A DNA stretch of 64,000 nt, from assembly GCA_037783545.1 (NCBI GenBank), contig JBBELK010000620.1, forward strand, positions 1,550,001-1,614,000. The letters are read 5' to 3'. The position numbers and the translations under genes are program-made. Shown one piece after another: positions 1 through 12,066 of the stretch (positions are counted from its first letter, which is position 1; each line of letters opens with the position of its first letter). The DNA is from Henricia sp. BOLD:AAB3569. Taxonomy: Eukaryota > Echinodermata > Asteroidea > Spinulosida > Echinasteridae. A model generated the notes under the pieces. That model worked only from the letters and a program-made list of their open reading frames with translations. It searched no databases and had not been told where the DNA came from.

Positions 1-1467
1 ATGCGTGGGCCTTGTGCTTTTCTGTTTTTGTAATTTTTAGCAAATATTCTCTGTTTTGCTTCGTCCTAAACACTGTTGAAACATAAGTACTGTGCAGAAC
101 CTGAGTGACATTTTTTTTATTTTCCTCTTTGTAATGATACAGTTGTATACCTGTGTTTTCCGTCTCAAAACTGAGTAGTGTGACAGCACTTGTTATATTT
201 AGCAATTACGTGTATTTAATTTAGCAATTATTTTCGCATTTTACACAGAGTCTCGGGACTGAAGTATAATTAATTCTGAAGCTCATTTTCAACAGCCCGA
301 AGCGGACATACTCTCGCGCTCTCTCCTCTCTCTCTCTCTCGTGGGAATTCGGTGGTCGTGCGAGATTAAAGAGTCAGAATTATTATTCTTGATTCGTCTC
401 TGTTTAATTCCCTGCTGCCGAGGGCCGCCATGCATATTTGCGCGGCTAACACCTCATTAATCTGACATTTTCAGCCAGATTTATAGTATTGTTGTGGGCA
501 AATTAACAGTTTTCACTCTGAATGTATATTATGCTATATATTACTAACATGAATGTCTCTGGCTGCACACATAAGAGGCCAGAGGCATCCAGGCTATTGC
601 TATACCACCAGTAAAAAGACCACCAGTATGTTCTGCGCATCAGCCAGTAATGGTCAAATATTGATTCGGGGGACAAATCTTTTAAATAATTATTTGGTAT
701 TGGAAACGAGATACCAAAATTGGAAAAATCAATCAGATGGTGGTTTTAGCGGAGATGAAACAGAATTCCACATTTTTGCACTCAGATTAGTGCGTGTTTA
801 CAAGTTGAAGACGCGTGCTTGTATAAAGACATTCGATCTGTATGCTTTGGAATAAGGTAAAGGACTTCCCTAGACTAGTCTCCAGTCCTCTATAGGCCTC
901 GCTTCTAACGTAACTAAATCTGCAGTCTAGAATGTGATTTTTTTATGGACACCCAGGGACATTTTCCCACATTTGTGTTGAAAAAATTATTGTAGGCAGG
1001 TTGAAATGCAAGATATATTCAACTGTAGCCTACACTGCAAGTAAGATACTGTGACATGTCTAAGGTCTCACCGTACCTTCAATGCTTGAAAGTGGAGTAA
1101 AAGAGAGCGTTCAACTCCGCCTCCAGAAGCGTTATTATACACCAGGCATATTGACTTTAGAGAGGCCTAGTGTACCCCCGGCCCGCACCGAACGTTTTTC
1201 CCCCACAATATTAAGAAAGGAGAGTAGGTATCGATTTAAAACTCGTATAAACAAATCGCACTTTAAGCGGGTGTGATGTCAGAGTTCTGCAGAATAGGAC
1301 TATCGTAAAACGGGGAAATAAGGTAGCCCCGAAGCCGTGTAGAAAATGTTGGCAACGTCTTAAAATGCCACTTGAATCTATGGAAAGTGAAGATGTCTGC
1401 CTATAGCGTCTAGCATTCGCTCGTGTGAAATTTCAAGATTAATTTGGACCCCGCCTCTGAGACTATA
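1..1467. other. Non-coding, CT microsatellite, otherwise nothing seen
   Basis: Mostly AT-rich unique-looking sequence. A CT-rich tract (CTCTCTCCTCTCTCTCTC) lies at about 310-341. Open frames here are short with no recognisable motif. Confidence 0.5.
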
Positions 1468-1817
1468 CCTGGGCTGCGTTCTAAATACGCGAACATTGCA
1501 AACGTTTGCAACGTTTGCCAACGGTGGAACGCAGCCCTGTTTAGCAGAAAAATGTGCTTAAATGTGTGTGCTTTATAAAAATGGGATAATAGTCAAAATT
1601 GTATGTCAACTTGTGCTATTAGCAAGAATAGCAGATATTCTTGTGAAGAATACAAGTTGACATGCAATTTCTGAATAAGCAAATATTTCTGCTAAACAGC
1701 TTTATGAAATTGGCCCCAGGTCTCGGTGGTTGGTTGACAATTTGTACTAACTGGTTAGACCTGTTATTTCACAAAAACAAGTGACGAGCGTTGGCAACAT
1801 TCGTGAAACGCAGCCCT
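1468..1817. mobile_element. Inverted-repeat element with GGGCTGCGTTC ends
   Basis: The left end GGGCTGCGTTCTAAATACG is complementary to the right end ATTCGTGAAACGCAGCCC. The interior carries the complementary pair TATGTCAACTTGT and ACAAGTTGACAT, and a motif (CCAGGTCTCGGTGGTT) that recurs inverted near 43390. It is a degenerate MITE-like element. Confidence 0.55.
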
Positions 1818-2773
1818 ATAGCAAACGTGAATGCAATACCAATGCATCATGGGATTGCTTGTGATATAAGTAACCACAAGAAGTGGAAACCTTTTTTAAA
1901 TGCGACAAAGACTATGTAAATTCTCGCCGTGTCTATATGCTATATGCTCGGGGTGGGTTTGCACGAGCAGTTACAATCTTCAGATATTTATTTCAGATAT
2001 AAATAGCAGAGAGAATGTGATTGAATAAGCGGTATCGAATGGCTATATAGCTTGCGGCTGTCACGCGTTTCCCAAACCGGATAAAGCTTCCGACTCCCCG
2101 TTCGTATTCTACACTTGAAATTCACGGCGTCATAAAAAAAACCAGCAGCTCATTTTTATGCACAAACATTCTTCATCAATAAGCTTGCCGCTGGGCCCGG
2201 TAGTGCAGTCGGAACATCCATGCAAAGTCGGCGCGAAGATGATATTTAATGTAGTCTTATCCGTGTGCCTCCGGGCCAATGTACCGATGTCTTGGAACCC
2301 GAGCGGGTACAGAAAACGACAACAATGGGGCAGACCACGCCGCCGAACCCCTTCCACCGCGCAGAGAAATATTAATTTCCGCTCGGTCTTGTTTGTATAT
2401 CTTCCATTTCATTTCACGCCGTGATGAATGCTCGCTGTATAGGGATTTTTAATTGCCATTATAGAAACGCACAAAGATTCGTGCGCATTTTTAGCGTATG
2501 GCCGTGTCCAGCTGCGTATCTAAATTATACACGGGGAATGGCCAAGCCAAGCGTCTGTGTGTATTTTCAAGCCGCAGTCATTGAATTAAGCCCCACACGC
2601 GATCTCGCAAAAAGACCGTAACGCGATCTAGTCGAAATCCTTAGATCGCGTGTGCTCGCGTTCTAGTCTTCGTCTGTGCGAACGGGGCTGAATTAATTAG
2701 GGCAACGGCCAATGTATTGTATATAGGCAATAGATAATTAAAGTGAACAGTTAACATTTGTATGTTGCCAAGG

Positions 2774-2825
2774 TATAGACCGTATCGAATAGCCGCCGTT
2801 TAGTGGGGCACCTTTTGTTACTTAA
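2774..2825 (+). mobile_element. Element X, left half, split by two TTAA insertions
   Basis: It reads GACCGTATCGAATAGCCGCC through GTTACTTAA. The same sequence is continuous in the copies at 14315-14460 and 22593-22762. Here it breaks at TTAA 2822-2825 and resumes at 4036. Confidence 0.85.
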
Positions 2826-3608
2826 AGGTATACACACCGGCCTACCGTTTACATGATTTAGAGATGTAGCAGCATTGACAAAACATTTTTGATGGTCGTC
2901 AAAATATCCTGTAATTTACTAAAGAAGTGCAAAATTAACAAAAACGGTCAAAAGACGGGTTATACGCTTTACCAGCCGTTGCAACTACGCGCGAGCCTCA
3001 CGACTTTGTCACAAACGATTACTCCTACTCAGAATATCTCAAATTTTCTGCTCTCGATTTCACTGGACAGCCCGGACCGAATAGGAATTTCTGTTTTCAT
3101 TTGTCGGGAGTTGGCATCATGTTTTGTCTTCACAAACGTACGCCGGAGCAACACAACCGGCCGTGTGTGGACTCGGGCTATTTGCCGTGGTGCGCGGGGC
3201 AAATATCCTACACTCCACGGTAGCCTGCCGTAGCACGCGCTCGCTCACGTTCACCGGACTCTCGAAACAATCATTTATGTTCGAATTTTCATACATATGT
3301 TCAACTTTGTCTTATACCTCTTTTGTCAATATCTTATAAATATTGGGGGTAAATCACAGTTGAATTTGGTGCAGTTCTGCAGCCTAGAAAACATTCATGC
3401 GGCTGGACACAAAACTAACTCGCAAGACCATGTGACTTTTCGGAACCAGAATCTGGTTCCGAAAAGTCACGTAACCTTGAATTTTTGCAAAATGCTAAAA
3501 ACGGCCAAATTTGACAGCGTCTTTTCAAGATATATATAATTTACTCTGGAAAGCGCTTCAGAATAATGTATGGGTCTATTTCGAGCCCAAAAAAGCCGGT
3601 GTGTCCCT
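2826..3608. mobile_element. TTAA element K1, 783 bp, copy 1
   Basis: Terminal inverted repeats AGGTATACACACCGGCC and AAAAGCCGGTGTGTCCCT are flanked by TTAA at 2822-2825 and 3609-3612. A second, inverted copy is at 26129-26944. The interior has a 39-bp palindrome at 3432-3470 (19-bp perfect arms, 1-nt centre). Long inherited open frames carry no recognisable transposase, so it is non-autonomous. Confidence 0.85.
3432..3470. repeat. Perfect 39-bp palindrome inside K1
   Basis: Arms GTGACTTTTCGGAACCAGA and its exact complement are separated by one A. The second K1 copy has a decayed version near 26277. Confidence 0.9.
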
Positions 3609-3612
3609 TTAA

Positions 3613-4031
3613 AGATAGTATACAATCATGATTAAAACCGACCTGAGCAAAAACCAGCTCCGTACTTCGTCTAACTTTTGAGAAAACAGTCAAAAACGGG
3701 TTTGCAGTCATTTCGCCCCTGAACCATTTCGCCCTGAACCACGGCCTGTGCACGAAGTGGTTTTGGGGCGAAGTAGCATTTGGACGAAGTGATTCGGGGC
3801 TAAATGGCACTCGGGCGAAGTGGTTTGGAGGCGAAATTGCACTTGGGCGAAATGATTTTGGGGCGAAATGAATTTTCGTCTCATGAGACGAAAACTAATT
3901 GTTTTACTCATTTCTCAAAGACTATAGCACTTTAGACAAAACCATTTCAGGGGAAGTTTTCTACGGTCATCATGTTTATACTGTGTAAGTTAGGCTGATT
4001 TTCGAGATACCAATCATGACGTATACTGCCT
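3613..4031 (+). mobile_element. TTAA element K2, copy 1
   Basis: The ends AGATAGTATACAATCATG and GACGTATACTGCCT are flanked by TTAA at 3609-3612 (shared with K1) and 4032-4035. The interior has repeated TTCGCCC / GGGCGAA units in both orientations and a TTTTCGTCTCATGAGACG palindrome. Three more copies lie at 32459, 39575 and 55860. Confidence 0.85.
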
Positions 4032-4035
4032 TTAA

Positions 4036-4135
4036 ACCATTCAACAGTGGAAGCACAATAATTATGTGCAACCAGCATGCATGTCCTCAAACAAAGAAAC
4101 TGCCCCACGAAATGGCGGCTGTTCGATACGGTATA
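4036..4135 (+). mobile_element. Element X, right half
   Basis: The sequence continues directly from the left half (ACCATTCAACAGTGGAAGC) and ends in the complementary terminus GGCGGCTGTTCGATACGGT. It matches the intact copies downstream. Confidence 0.85.
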
Positions 4136-4748
4136 TACTATATATTCCTTGTGCTTTGGCGTTTTAGAACCACCAAATGGTCAGACACAGTTATATGGCA
4201 ACTACATGATGTCATATAGAAGTCCATTGTTACTACAATGTGGTATCAATAATTATGTTTTGATATACCGGCAAGCGTTGGATTTGGTACTGTAGGAAGC
4301 ATAGCCTATTTCTTACTGTTCCTGTTTTACGTTTTGTGTTGGTGAGCAAATCGATTCATTGTTTCGTCGACTCGGAATGATTGCTCTGAAACCACCCCCT
4401 TCCCCTTTTCGCAGAAGAGTACACACTTTAATGTCCCGGTCAACACCCAAACTACGTCAAAGCCGCAAGTAACATGCTTGATTCGACCAGTCAATGTCAA
4501 CATCATACACCCTACTCGGGGCGAAGTGAATATTGCGCAACCCACAAACACTCGGTTGCCGAAGCTCATAATCTTATAGCAAGGACATGGCTGCGGGGAA
4601 ATCGATGTTTACGCGCTTTTTATAATCTATCGATTAAAATCAAGATTGTGTTGTGAAATGTCATGGAACGGGAGGGGACGCCGCGGCGCGCCGGTGACTG
4701 ATAGGAAAATATCATTTGATGATGTGTACGTGTGGCCGACGCCGTTAT

Positions 4749-5233
4749 AGAGTAGATTCACACTAAGCTTTTACGCGCGCAAATTTTACGCACGTCGCTT
4801 CGAGATAACCCTATGGAAAAACCGATGTGGAGGGAATTTGGAGTGAAACGACATCGGGGTTGTAGTCGAGACCATCACAAGTCTATCACAAGTCTTTCAC
4901 AAGTCTAGAGCCGATAAAGTCTGTGACAAGTTCCGCACAAGTCCAGTAACATGAAGCAAAGGAGGAACAAGCACAAAAGAATGCCTTTGTTGGAGTCTCT
5001 TTGAATAGCTTGTGACTTGAATTAAGACCCAGGGACTTGTAGTGGACTTGTGATGGACTCGACTACAACCCTGCAATGAACAACAACTCTGAAAAGCATA
5101 TAGAATCACAAAAACACTCTGCCCAAGTTGATTCTGTGTTTTTCAGTGCGTCGTTTTACTCCAAATTCTCTCCACATCACTTTTTCTCAAAGCGAGGCGC
5201 GTCAAATGTACACGCGAAAAGGCTTGGTGTTCT
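4749..5233. mobile_element. Nested inverted-repeat element with AAGTC-rich core
   Basis: The outer arms (4750-4857 and 5145-5232) are complementary; both carry GATGTGGAG and AATTTGGAGT blocks. The inner palindrome 4857-5072 has ends GGGTTGTAGTCGAG and CTCGACTACAACCC, with repeated CACAAGTCT / ACTTGTGA units. Confidence 0.65.
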
Positions 5234-5401
5234 TCTTCTTTCGTATAATGATCCCCAAAAGGGATCTGGTTGCTGAGATTAGCCTATAGTCGTTGCCCTG
5301 TCGCCACCGGGAGGTTCTTCAGCTTGGCCACGAAGTGCGAGAAGTCAGGAAGAAATTCTCATTTTTATATAGGTGAGGGAAACCCCATGCACACACGAAC
5401 G

Positions 5402-5467
5402 TGGGGGGGAGGGGGGGGGGGGGGGGGGTGGGGGGAGGGGGGGGGGGGGGGGTGGTGGGGGGGGGGA
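5402..5467. repeat. G homopolymer tract
   Basis: About 66 bases of almost pure G with a few A and T interruptions. Glycine- or proline-rich open frames across it are artefacts of the tract. Confidence 0.9.
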
Positions 5468-7362
5468 ACCCACGGAATCAGACATGGACCGAGAACCCAA
5501 TCCACATACTGCCCCGGACGGGATTCGAACCAACCTGATTCCCTAATGCTGCTCTCACACTGTGGCGAATATTCTTGCGAATATGAATATTTGAATTTCG
5601 CGGTGAATTCGCCCAAAAATTGCGATTGGATAGTGAATATTTTCATCTCGGTCACCCCTCGATCGTCCCTCGACCTCTCCTTACCAATATATTACGTTAC
5701 AAACGCCTTACAAATGTACTTGATTTGACGATAGCGTGTGAGCTAGGCATAGCAACAATATCCAAGGGGGCGGGGTTAATTGGGCAATCTCGGAACTATG
5801 CATTGTACGTCTCTTATACAATGTAGCCCGTTTCTGTCCAGTTACAGAATGAAAACTTGCCCTCCATCCTTCTTGAGTATCGGTCGAGGTCATTGTAAAG
5901 CTTCTAAAACAGTCTTCATTCTCAACCTCACGTCTCTCTTCCCCGGCCCCTCTTGACATCATGACATCCTCATTTCATTTAATGTCAAGTGTCCATTACG
6001 AAATTCCATTTCCTTTTCTGACCTTCGTTAAGATGTTGCAAGTGGGCCCACTTCCCGACTCACTTGAGTTTTGTTATAGTGCATGCGTGAAGAAAAGGAA
6101 GGACTTCTTCCAAAGTCACATGAGATCGTCCTTCTTTGAAACAAAAATGTGACGTCATAAAACCTGAATAAATCACAGGAGATTTTGAAGACGAATCGGT
6201 GGGATTTTTGATTTCCGGCATCAGGTTGCACGCGAGGAGGCGTCTAACGCAGCCGAGAAGGATTTGACTTCTGTGAAAGACCGGGAATTGAGGTTTATTG
6301 GTAACACCTTAATATCAAGCATTTTATTACCGAGGAGAGGGTGTTTCGTGATAATAGACCGGCGACCTGATATTGATGGCCCACCAATGTGTGATGACTC
6401 AAACGTTCTGGGATTTTGCTCAGTTCGAAATCCATCTGTCAAGCAAATATTGGTTTGCAAGCCAATGTGTCCTGTGCAAACTATAGTGCCGTACCGGCGG
6501 CATTAGGTTTCGTTTATTCGTCTGAATTGAAAAGAGGTGCAGAAAGGTTATCATTTCTGGCAAATTGCATCATATGCTCCACTTTTCTGTGGATATCGGC
6601 TCTCAAAAATGCTAACAAATTAAAAGGAATAGGATCCGCGATCCACCAATTGTTAAATAAAGGCTTTATTGTATTGGTTGGATACATGCGTAATAGCGTT
6701 TTGTATGTTTGATATTTCTTGATTATAAGGCCATTGGGGCTGTTTTATGTGGAGCTCGTTGTTCGAAGTCTGGTCAAAAGCGTAAGAATCGATACCAACG
6801 TTGAAACAATCACACAGAAGAATCGAATACACAACTAATCGATGAAACTACCGCGCAGACGGCGGGCGGTACGAAAACAAACGATAAAGGTCTTGGAGCC
6901 TAGACTTAGCTCGTTGTTCAGTTTTATGCATCTTTCAAATAAGGTCTTCGTTGTGAGCTATAGTTTAAGTTGCATTTAAAGCTTTACTTTAATATCAGGT
7001 TGAGATGACGAAGAAGGAGATGTACTTTTAGAAGTTGGAGGAAACCCTTGAAGGAAAACCTAAAGGGTTGGTCACCGGGGGTCGTCGCAAGACAGTCCTA
7101 CGAAATGTTGAGCATCGTGGCATCGACTTGCCGTCGTGAGGCAAAATTGGACATGCACCTTTTTTGCTCGACGATATTTTGTGGTATTTATGTCATGTGG
7201 CTGTCGTGAGTCTGTCCTACGACACATCTCGAGAGCAAATGGCAGGCAACAGACCGGGCCTCGTTATACAGTCGGGAGACGGACGCGCGAGCGTCCCACA
7301 AGTGACCTACGACTGTTGTGCGACAGTCTTGCGACAAAACTTCGTACGATCCGTTGTGCCTG
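5468..7362. other. No gene recognised
   Basis: A tRNA B-box-like motif (GGTTCGAATCC, minus strand) at 5520-5534 probably marks an old SINE piece. The rest has only short frames without recognisable motifs. Confidence 0.4.
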
Positions 7363-7957
7363 CATCCTCTTGCAACAGTGCCCCTTTAACGCACTCCCTC
7401 ACTCCTAGCGTACATGGCCCTGTTGAAAAAGGCCCCATTTGGCGGTGGGACTAGCGACAGAAATCCTGTCGCCTCGGCTGGACCAATCAGGACGCTTGCA
7501 GTGCATTGTGCAGCATGATTGCAGGCATTCAAATGTCACGCGCGCAGTTGTAAACACCGTGCACGCATGTGATACATGTACTCGGTAATGCTGGCCGTTG
7601 TCCGCGTCGGCGATTGGCTGCTATTTAAAGCATACTGGGGAATCCGTTCCATTACATTCATCAGCATGCATCCCTGTTATTAATTTGGAAAACTGCGGAG
7701 TAAATAAGGTTCGTCGTTTGAAAGTTTGGTAGGAATGGGACAGTCATAAGGAACAGAACCCAATAGAATTTCTGGAAAGTATAGAAATTGTTTCTTTTCG
7801 GCATAACATGACCGAATTGATTAAATTACATCAAAATTACTCGGGCGTGAGTTGGCTCAAGACAACAGCCGGCTCGCTCCACAGATTTGCGTGTATTTCC
7901 TCAGGGTATTGTCACGTCGCTTTGCAGAGTAGAAATTCCCTGAAATCTCATAGGATG
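7363..7957. mobile_element. Element M, 595 bp, with 9-bp target duplication
   Basis: Short terminal inverted repeat CATCCT...AGGATG. Perfect 9-bp flanking repeats TTGTGCCTG at 7354-7362 and 7958-7966. A second, inverted copy lies at 59007-59597. Nine-base duplications are typical of Mutator-like elements. No transposase frame is present. Confidence 0.85.
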
Positions 7958-8015
7958 TTGTGCCTGAGGCTTTATACGCGGTCGGGTAGGGTTTGCAAAC
8001 CTAATCCACATACAC

Positions 8016-8130
8016 GGGGCGCGTTCAATAGCACAATACGTACGCCGGTATTGGGCATTTTCCTATACCTTCACCGTTGAAGGTATACTATTGTCGGTAT
8101 GCATACGTATTGTGCTATTGAACGCGCCCC
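8016..8130. mobile_element. Foldback element, GGGGCGCGTTCAATAGC ends, copy 1
   Basis: A 115-bp near-perfect hairpin starts GGGGCGCGTTCAATAGCAC and ends GTGCTATTGAACGCGCCCC, with an inner ACCTTCACCGTTGAAGGT. A second copy is at 10388-10494. Confidence 0.85.
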
Positions 8131-9660
8131 ATGACTCGAACTCGGGACGCCAAAGGTGAAAGCCCAACCCGACCACCCCAAACATTCAACCAGTGTACGT
8201 CAGTCAACCGACCGGACCACAAGGCTAAACCCACGGTGCGCTTCATGCCATGAATTCTGGCACCCTGACAGGGGCAGCTGGTATGGCATTGCTGTTACCC
8301 TGAGAACGCGTCAATTTGCGCGGGAAAACTATAATGAACTTTGGGTGTATCACTATATGACGTCATTGTCCTATCGCGCTGTGAAGAGCACCTGTTTGCG
8401 CTTCCTTAAGACTGACTTAAATGGCGATTATTTTGGAAACATCCGATGAAAACAATTTGACTGATAACAATGTCCGTTCCATCTCAAATCATCCAATGAC
8501 TGTTTTAAAGTGAAATCCACCTGTTTGAGTTTTCCCATAAACACTTTGATATCGAAGCGCGATAATATGAGCTGAAATGTAAGCCGAAAGTTCGAAAAAA
8601 AAGGGTATCAGAGACGTGTTATACCCTTGCACTACAAAATCTCCGGGTTATTAAAACTCGGGGGTAACGGCAATCCTTAACCCCGAGATACCCCGGGGCA
8701 GCGCGATATCGCGCGAGCGTTCCATCCCGCTATACTCGTTTGCCAGATGGGAAGTACAGGTATAGTTGGCACCAAACAGTGGCATATCATTGTGGCCGTT
8801 GCGTATTACGTTGCGAAACGAGCCTGAAACTTGGCGGATTAATCAATCGAGAAATCCTCTTCGAAACTGCGAGAAAAAAATCAGCCTCATAGCAACATGG
8901 CGTCCGAAAGGCCAGTTCGGTAAATTTTGAAGTCAATAGGTATATATAGCGCGCGAGCGAGGTGAAATTTGACCAAGATCGGGAACAGCTGTATAGCTGG
9001 TCGTTTCTTCCTTGCATTCGTTTCCCCTTCTGGTACTCCTACGATCACTCATGCAGCCGCACCATGCAGTATAGCGTGAAAATTGGTACTTGGCATTTCT
9101 CAGCCCCAACTGCCCAATCTACGTAATGATGATGTCATCATAATGAGCTAGTACGCGTCAATCGCATCCCGGCCCTACGCGAGCGAAGTCTTGCTAGTGC
9201 ACCAGATGGCTTTGAATGCCAAGTTCCTCATTAATTTCATGATCTTTAGTTGAGATGTTTCAATGAATTGTTTGACTATACACCTGAGGCCTTATAATTT
9301 AATATACTATATAAGAGCGAGAAAAAAGCGACGGCAGTCTTGGGTGTCATTTTTTCCCGTGTCGTGGTGATACTTATCTCAGGTAATGGGGGTCGATAAA
9401 AGGCGGAAATGTTTTGAAATCTTCTCCTATAAAGGGTTAATTCATTAATTCCATTGGACGTGTGCGCAGTTCCGGCAACGCAAGGATGGTAAATACGTAA
9501 ACAGTATCCTTGCGCTACAAATAGAACTATACATGTACACGTACTTTCTTCGTATTATTGGGATGAGCAGCTTTAAATTGTGATGTGTATGTACTTGTAT
9601 CGTTTGTGAGTTTTGGAAAGGTTCCATCTTGTCATTAATAGCTATACCCTCTGCACTGGC
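8131..9660. other. No gene recognised
   Basis: A minus-strand GTTCGAGTC motif near 8131-8142 resembles a tRNA B box. No other feature is supportable. Confidence 0.4.
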
Positions 9661-10354
9661 GGCCATGTTTGTGTATAAAGGAAGCACAAAATGCCTGTCT
9701 TTCCTTCAAAGAGGGCATGGCAAAGCGTCCATTTTGTCGTTTTGTGAAAGGTTTTCAGCTTCCACAAGTGCTCAGATTTAGTAAGGGTTTCGTCGTCTGA
9801 TTATGTTTTGTTTTACTACAAGCAGAAAACACGAGCATGTGCACTCACAGATTGTGCAAAAACAGATTGGTTGAATTCAACTATGTGGTTGGTATAGATA
9901 TGTCTAACCCGGCAATATATTGGTTAAAATAACCAATCATATTGGTTAAAATAACCAATCATATTGGTTAAAATAACCAATCATATTGGTTAAAATAACC
10001 AATCCATATTGGTTAAAATAACCAATCCATATTGGTTAAAATAACCAATCCATATTGGTTAAACCAATATGGATTGGTTGAAAAAGGTTTCCTAACCAAT
10101 ATGGCTTGGTTATTTTAACCAATAGATTGTTTGGACACATATCTACCAACCACATTGGTTGAATTCAACCAATCTGTTTTTAGAGTGTTGTCGAAACTTT
10201 CTTAGAGTAAAACAAAACATAAACTGACGACTAAAGCTTTACTATAACTCTGACGGACATAAAGCACTTGGAAGCTGAAAACCTTCCTCAAAACCATTTT
10301 GGAATTATAGGAAAAGCAGGCATTTTGTGCTTTCATTATATACAAACATGGCCG
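9661..10354. repeat. Long imperfect inverted repeat enclosing a palindromic tandem array
   Basis: The left arm 9661-9912 and right arm 10075-10354 are complementary with gaps, for example GCACAAAATGCCTG versus CAGGCATTTTGTGC, and GGTTTTCAGCTTCCA versus GGAAGCTGAAAACC. An inner pair (CAGATTGGTTGAATTCAAC and GTTGAATTCAACCAATCTG) looks like the ends of a nested element. Confidence 0.8.
9913..10070. repeat. Tandem array of ~22-bp palindromic units
   Basis: Seven units of ATTGGTTAAAATAACCAAT separated by CAT, CCAT or similar. Each unit is itself a hairpin with 8-bp arms. The array sits at the centre of the surrounding inverted repeat. Confidence 0.9.
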
Positions 10355-10387
10355 TTTTACTTGGTTTATACTTGTGTGCAAACACCA

Positions 10388-10494
10388 GGGGCGCGTTCAA
10401 TAGCGCAATACGTATGCATACCAACAATACCTTCAACGGTGAAGGTATAGGAAAATACCCAATACCGGCGTACGCGTGCTATTGAACTCGCCCC
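10388..10494. mobile_element. Foldback element, GGGGCGCGTTCAATAGC ends, copy 2
   Basis: Same hairpin as 8016-8130, including ACCTTCAACGGTGAAGGT at its centre. Confidence 0.85.
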
Positions 10495-10995
10495 GGCTGT
10501 TTTGCACACACTGTTTTGCAAAAATATCGCGCCCCAAATGTATTACCCCAAATCCCTAAAGATCTGCATGAATTTTGTTGTGGAGTTCAGTACGTACGTA
10601 AGCTGTTCTACGTAAGAAGTATCGGTTTACATTGAAGCAATTGACGCGTGAAACTTCATAAAGATATTAACGCCTCAAATGCTCCAGTAATGGGCTTAAT
10701 CGGGACTTGGATATCACGTTCAACTCGTTCCCTCGGGAAATTTTCTGTTTTCTATGTGAGGATCTTATTACATCAAGTAACGATTAGGTCCACTTGGTAC
10801 TCTCAGCCATCCAAAACCACGGGTTGCGCGTAAACACTCGCATAAACGTACGTGTCGAGGGTTGGGATGAAGATTCCTGATTGGTACAGCAATGTGCGTG
10901 CGCGTTGTGCGTATGTGTTTGCGCGATGTGTTCCTATGGTATTTGCAAAGGTGGAGGGACTGGGTTTTTGTTTAGCTTTCTTGTTTCCAACCTTA

Positions 10996-11338
10996 TAGAC
11001 CTTTATCACGGTGCGTCCATCTTTGTCTTGTTCCCCATAGTACATTTAGGGTACGATCAGTGCGTCGGCGTATACTGCGCGATAGCGCGTCTCATTAATC
11101 TACCGTTGTTTTGAGAGAATCACTGTCCACGTTGCGCGTTTTCTTGATCGCGTTTTCTTGATCCACGTTGCATTTTTTCTGTGCCATTGTGAATTTCAAA
11201 ACGGGACCAAACTATTTTTTTCTGCAAGCCTCGCTTTGGTTACGTTCATTTGAATAGGAGAAAAGGGAAGATGGCCGCACCGTGGTTAATGTCTATAGGG
11301 AAAAGGGGTAGATGGCCGCACCGTGATAAAGGTCTATA
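10996..11338. mobile_element. Inverted-repeat element with AGACCTTTATCACGGTGCG ends
   Basis: The left end AGACCTTTATCACGGTGCG is complementary to CGCACCGTGATAAAGGTCT at 11319-11337. The right end is partly duplicated in tandem (two GATGGCCGCACCGTG blocks, 11270-11330). Confidence 0.7.
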
Positions 11339-11843
11339 GGTGAGACTTATGATGAAAACAGGGCAAATTTTAGCTTATCGTAAAGATCCAAAGATGGGGT
11401 GGAATTGCTTCTATCCAAGGACAAATTTCACTATTTCTTTGTTAATCCATATACTGACGCCATTTTTAGAATAAATACAGATCTTTCCTATTTATCATCA
11501 CATACACACGATAAATGTTAATCCTTTTTATTTTGAGTTCTGTGATGCAATTTATGCCAAGTATACTCGATGCCCGGCCGTTGTTTACCAAGGATTCTGC
11601 TCAGATGTAAGCGATCTGCTTTCACTCCCCCAGCTTGCAGTGGGAATGTCTGCAAGGCTGATCTGTTTTTGAGCAAGTTGGGTTTCCGTGCCTCGTCGAG
11701 AGCGAAATATCGTCTTCGCTATAATGTTATACCCACTCCAGGCTATACCCGACTGTATCGCAGATTTCGCGTATCACGTTGCAATGTTGGTTAAAGTGTC
11801 GGCTGCAACATTAATATAATTAGGCAACTTTTACCAGAGATTA
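11339..11843. other. No gene recognised
   Basis: Short frames only. No repeat structure was noticed apart from ordinary AT-rich sequence. Confidence 0.4.
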
Positions 11844-12066
11844 CAGTGGCGGATCCAGCCTCATTAAAATACAAAAAAACAAAGAGAAAGCTGGGATGTA
11901 GTTTTGGATGAAGTTTTGATGTTTTTGATGTTTGAAGTTTTCATGTAGGACCGGAGACGAGGGCGTGGCTGCACGACACCGAGTTGGACATCTGATGATA
12001 CACGAAAGAAGCCCCCTGCATGAAATCCATTGTATTCCTGTACTTTAATGAGGCTGGATCCGGCAC
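11844..12066. mobile_element. hAT-like element, CAGTGGCGGATCCAGCC ends
   Basis: The left terminus CAGTGGCGGATCCAGCC and right terminus GGCTGGATCCGGCACT are inverted repeats; both continue with CTCATTAAA-like blocks. CAGTGGCGGATCC is a terminus familiar from hAT elements. The flanks AGAGATTA and AGAGAACT match at 6 of 8 bases. A shorter copy is at 23132. Confidence 0.6.

Noticed and set aside
553-855. 100-codon frame
   Set aside because: No recognisable motif, splice context or conservation cue; consistent with chance.
5270-5728. Glycine- and proline-rich frames
   Set aside because: Created by the G homopolymer at 5402-5467.
9913-10070. CRISPR-like repeat array
   Set aside because: The units are almost contiguous with 3-4-base gaps rather than unique spacers, and the genome is eukaryotic.
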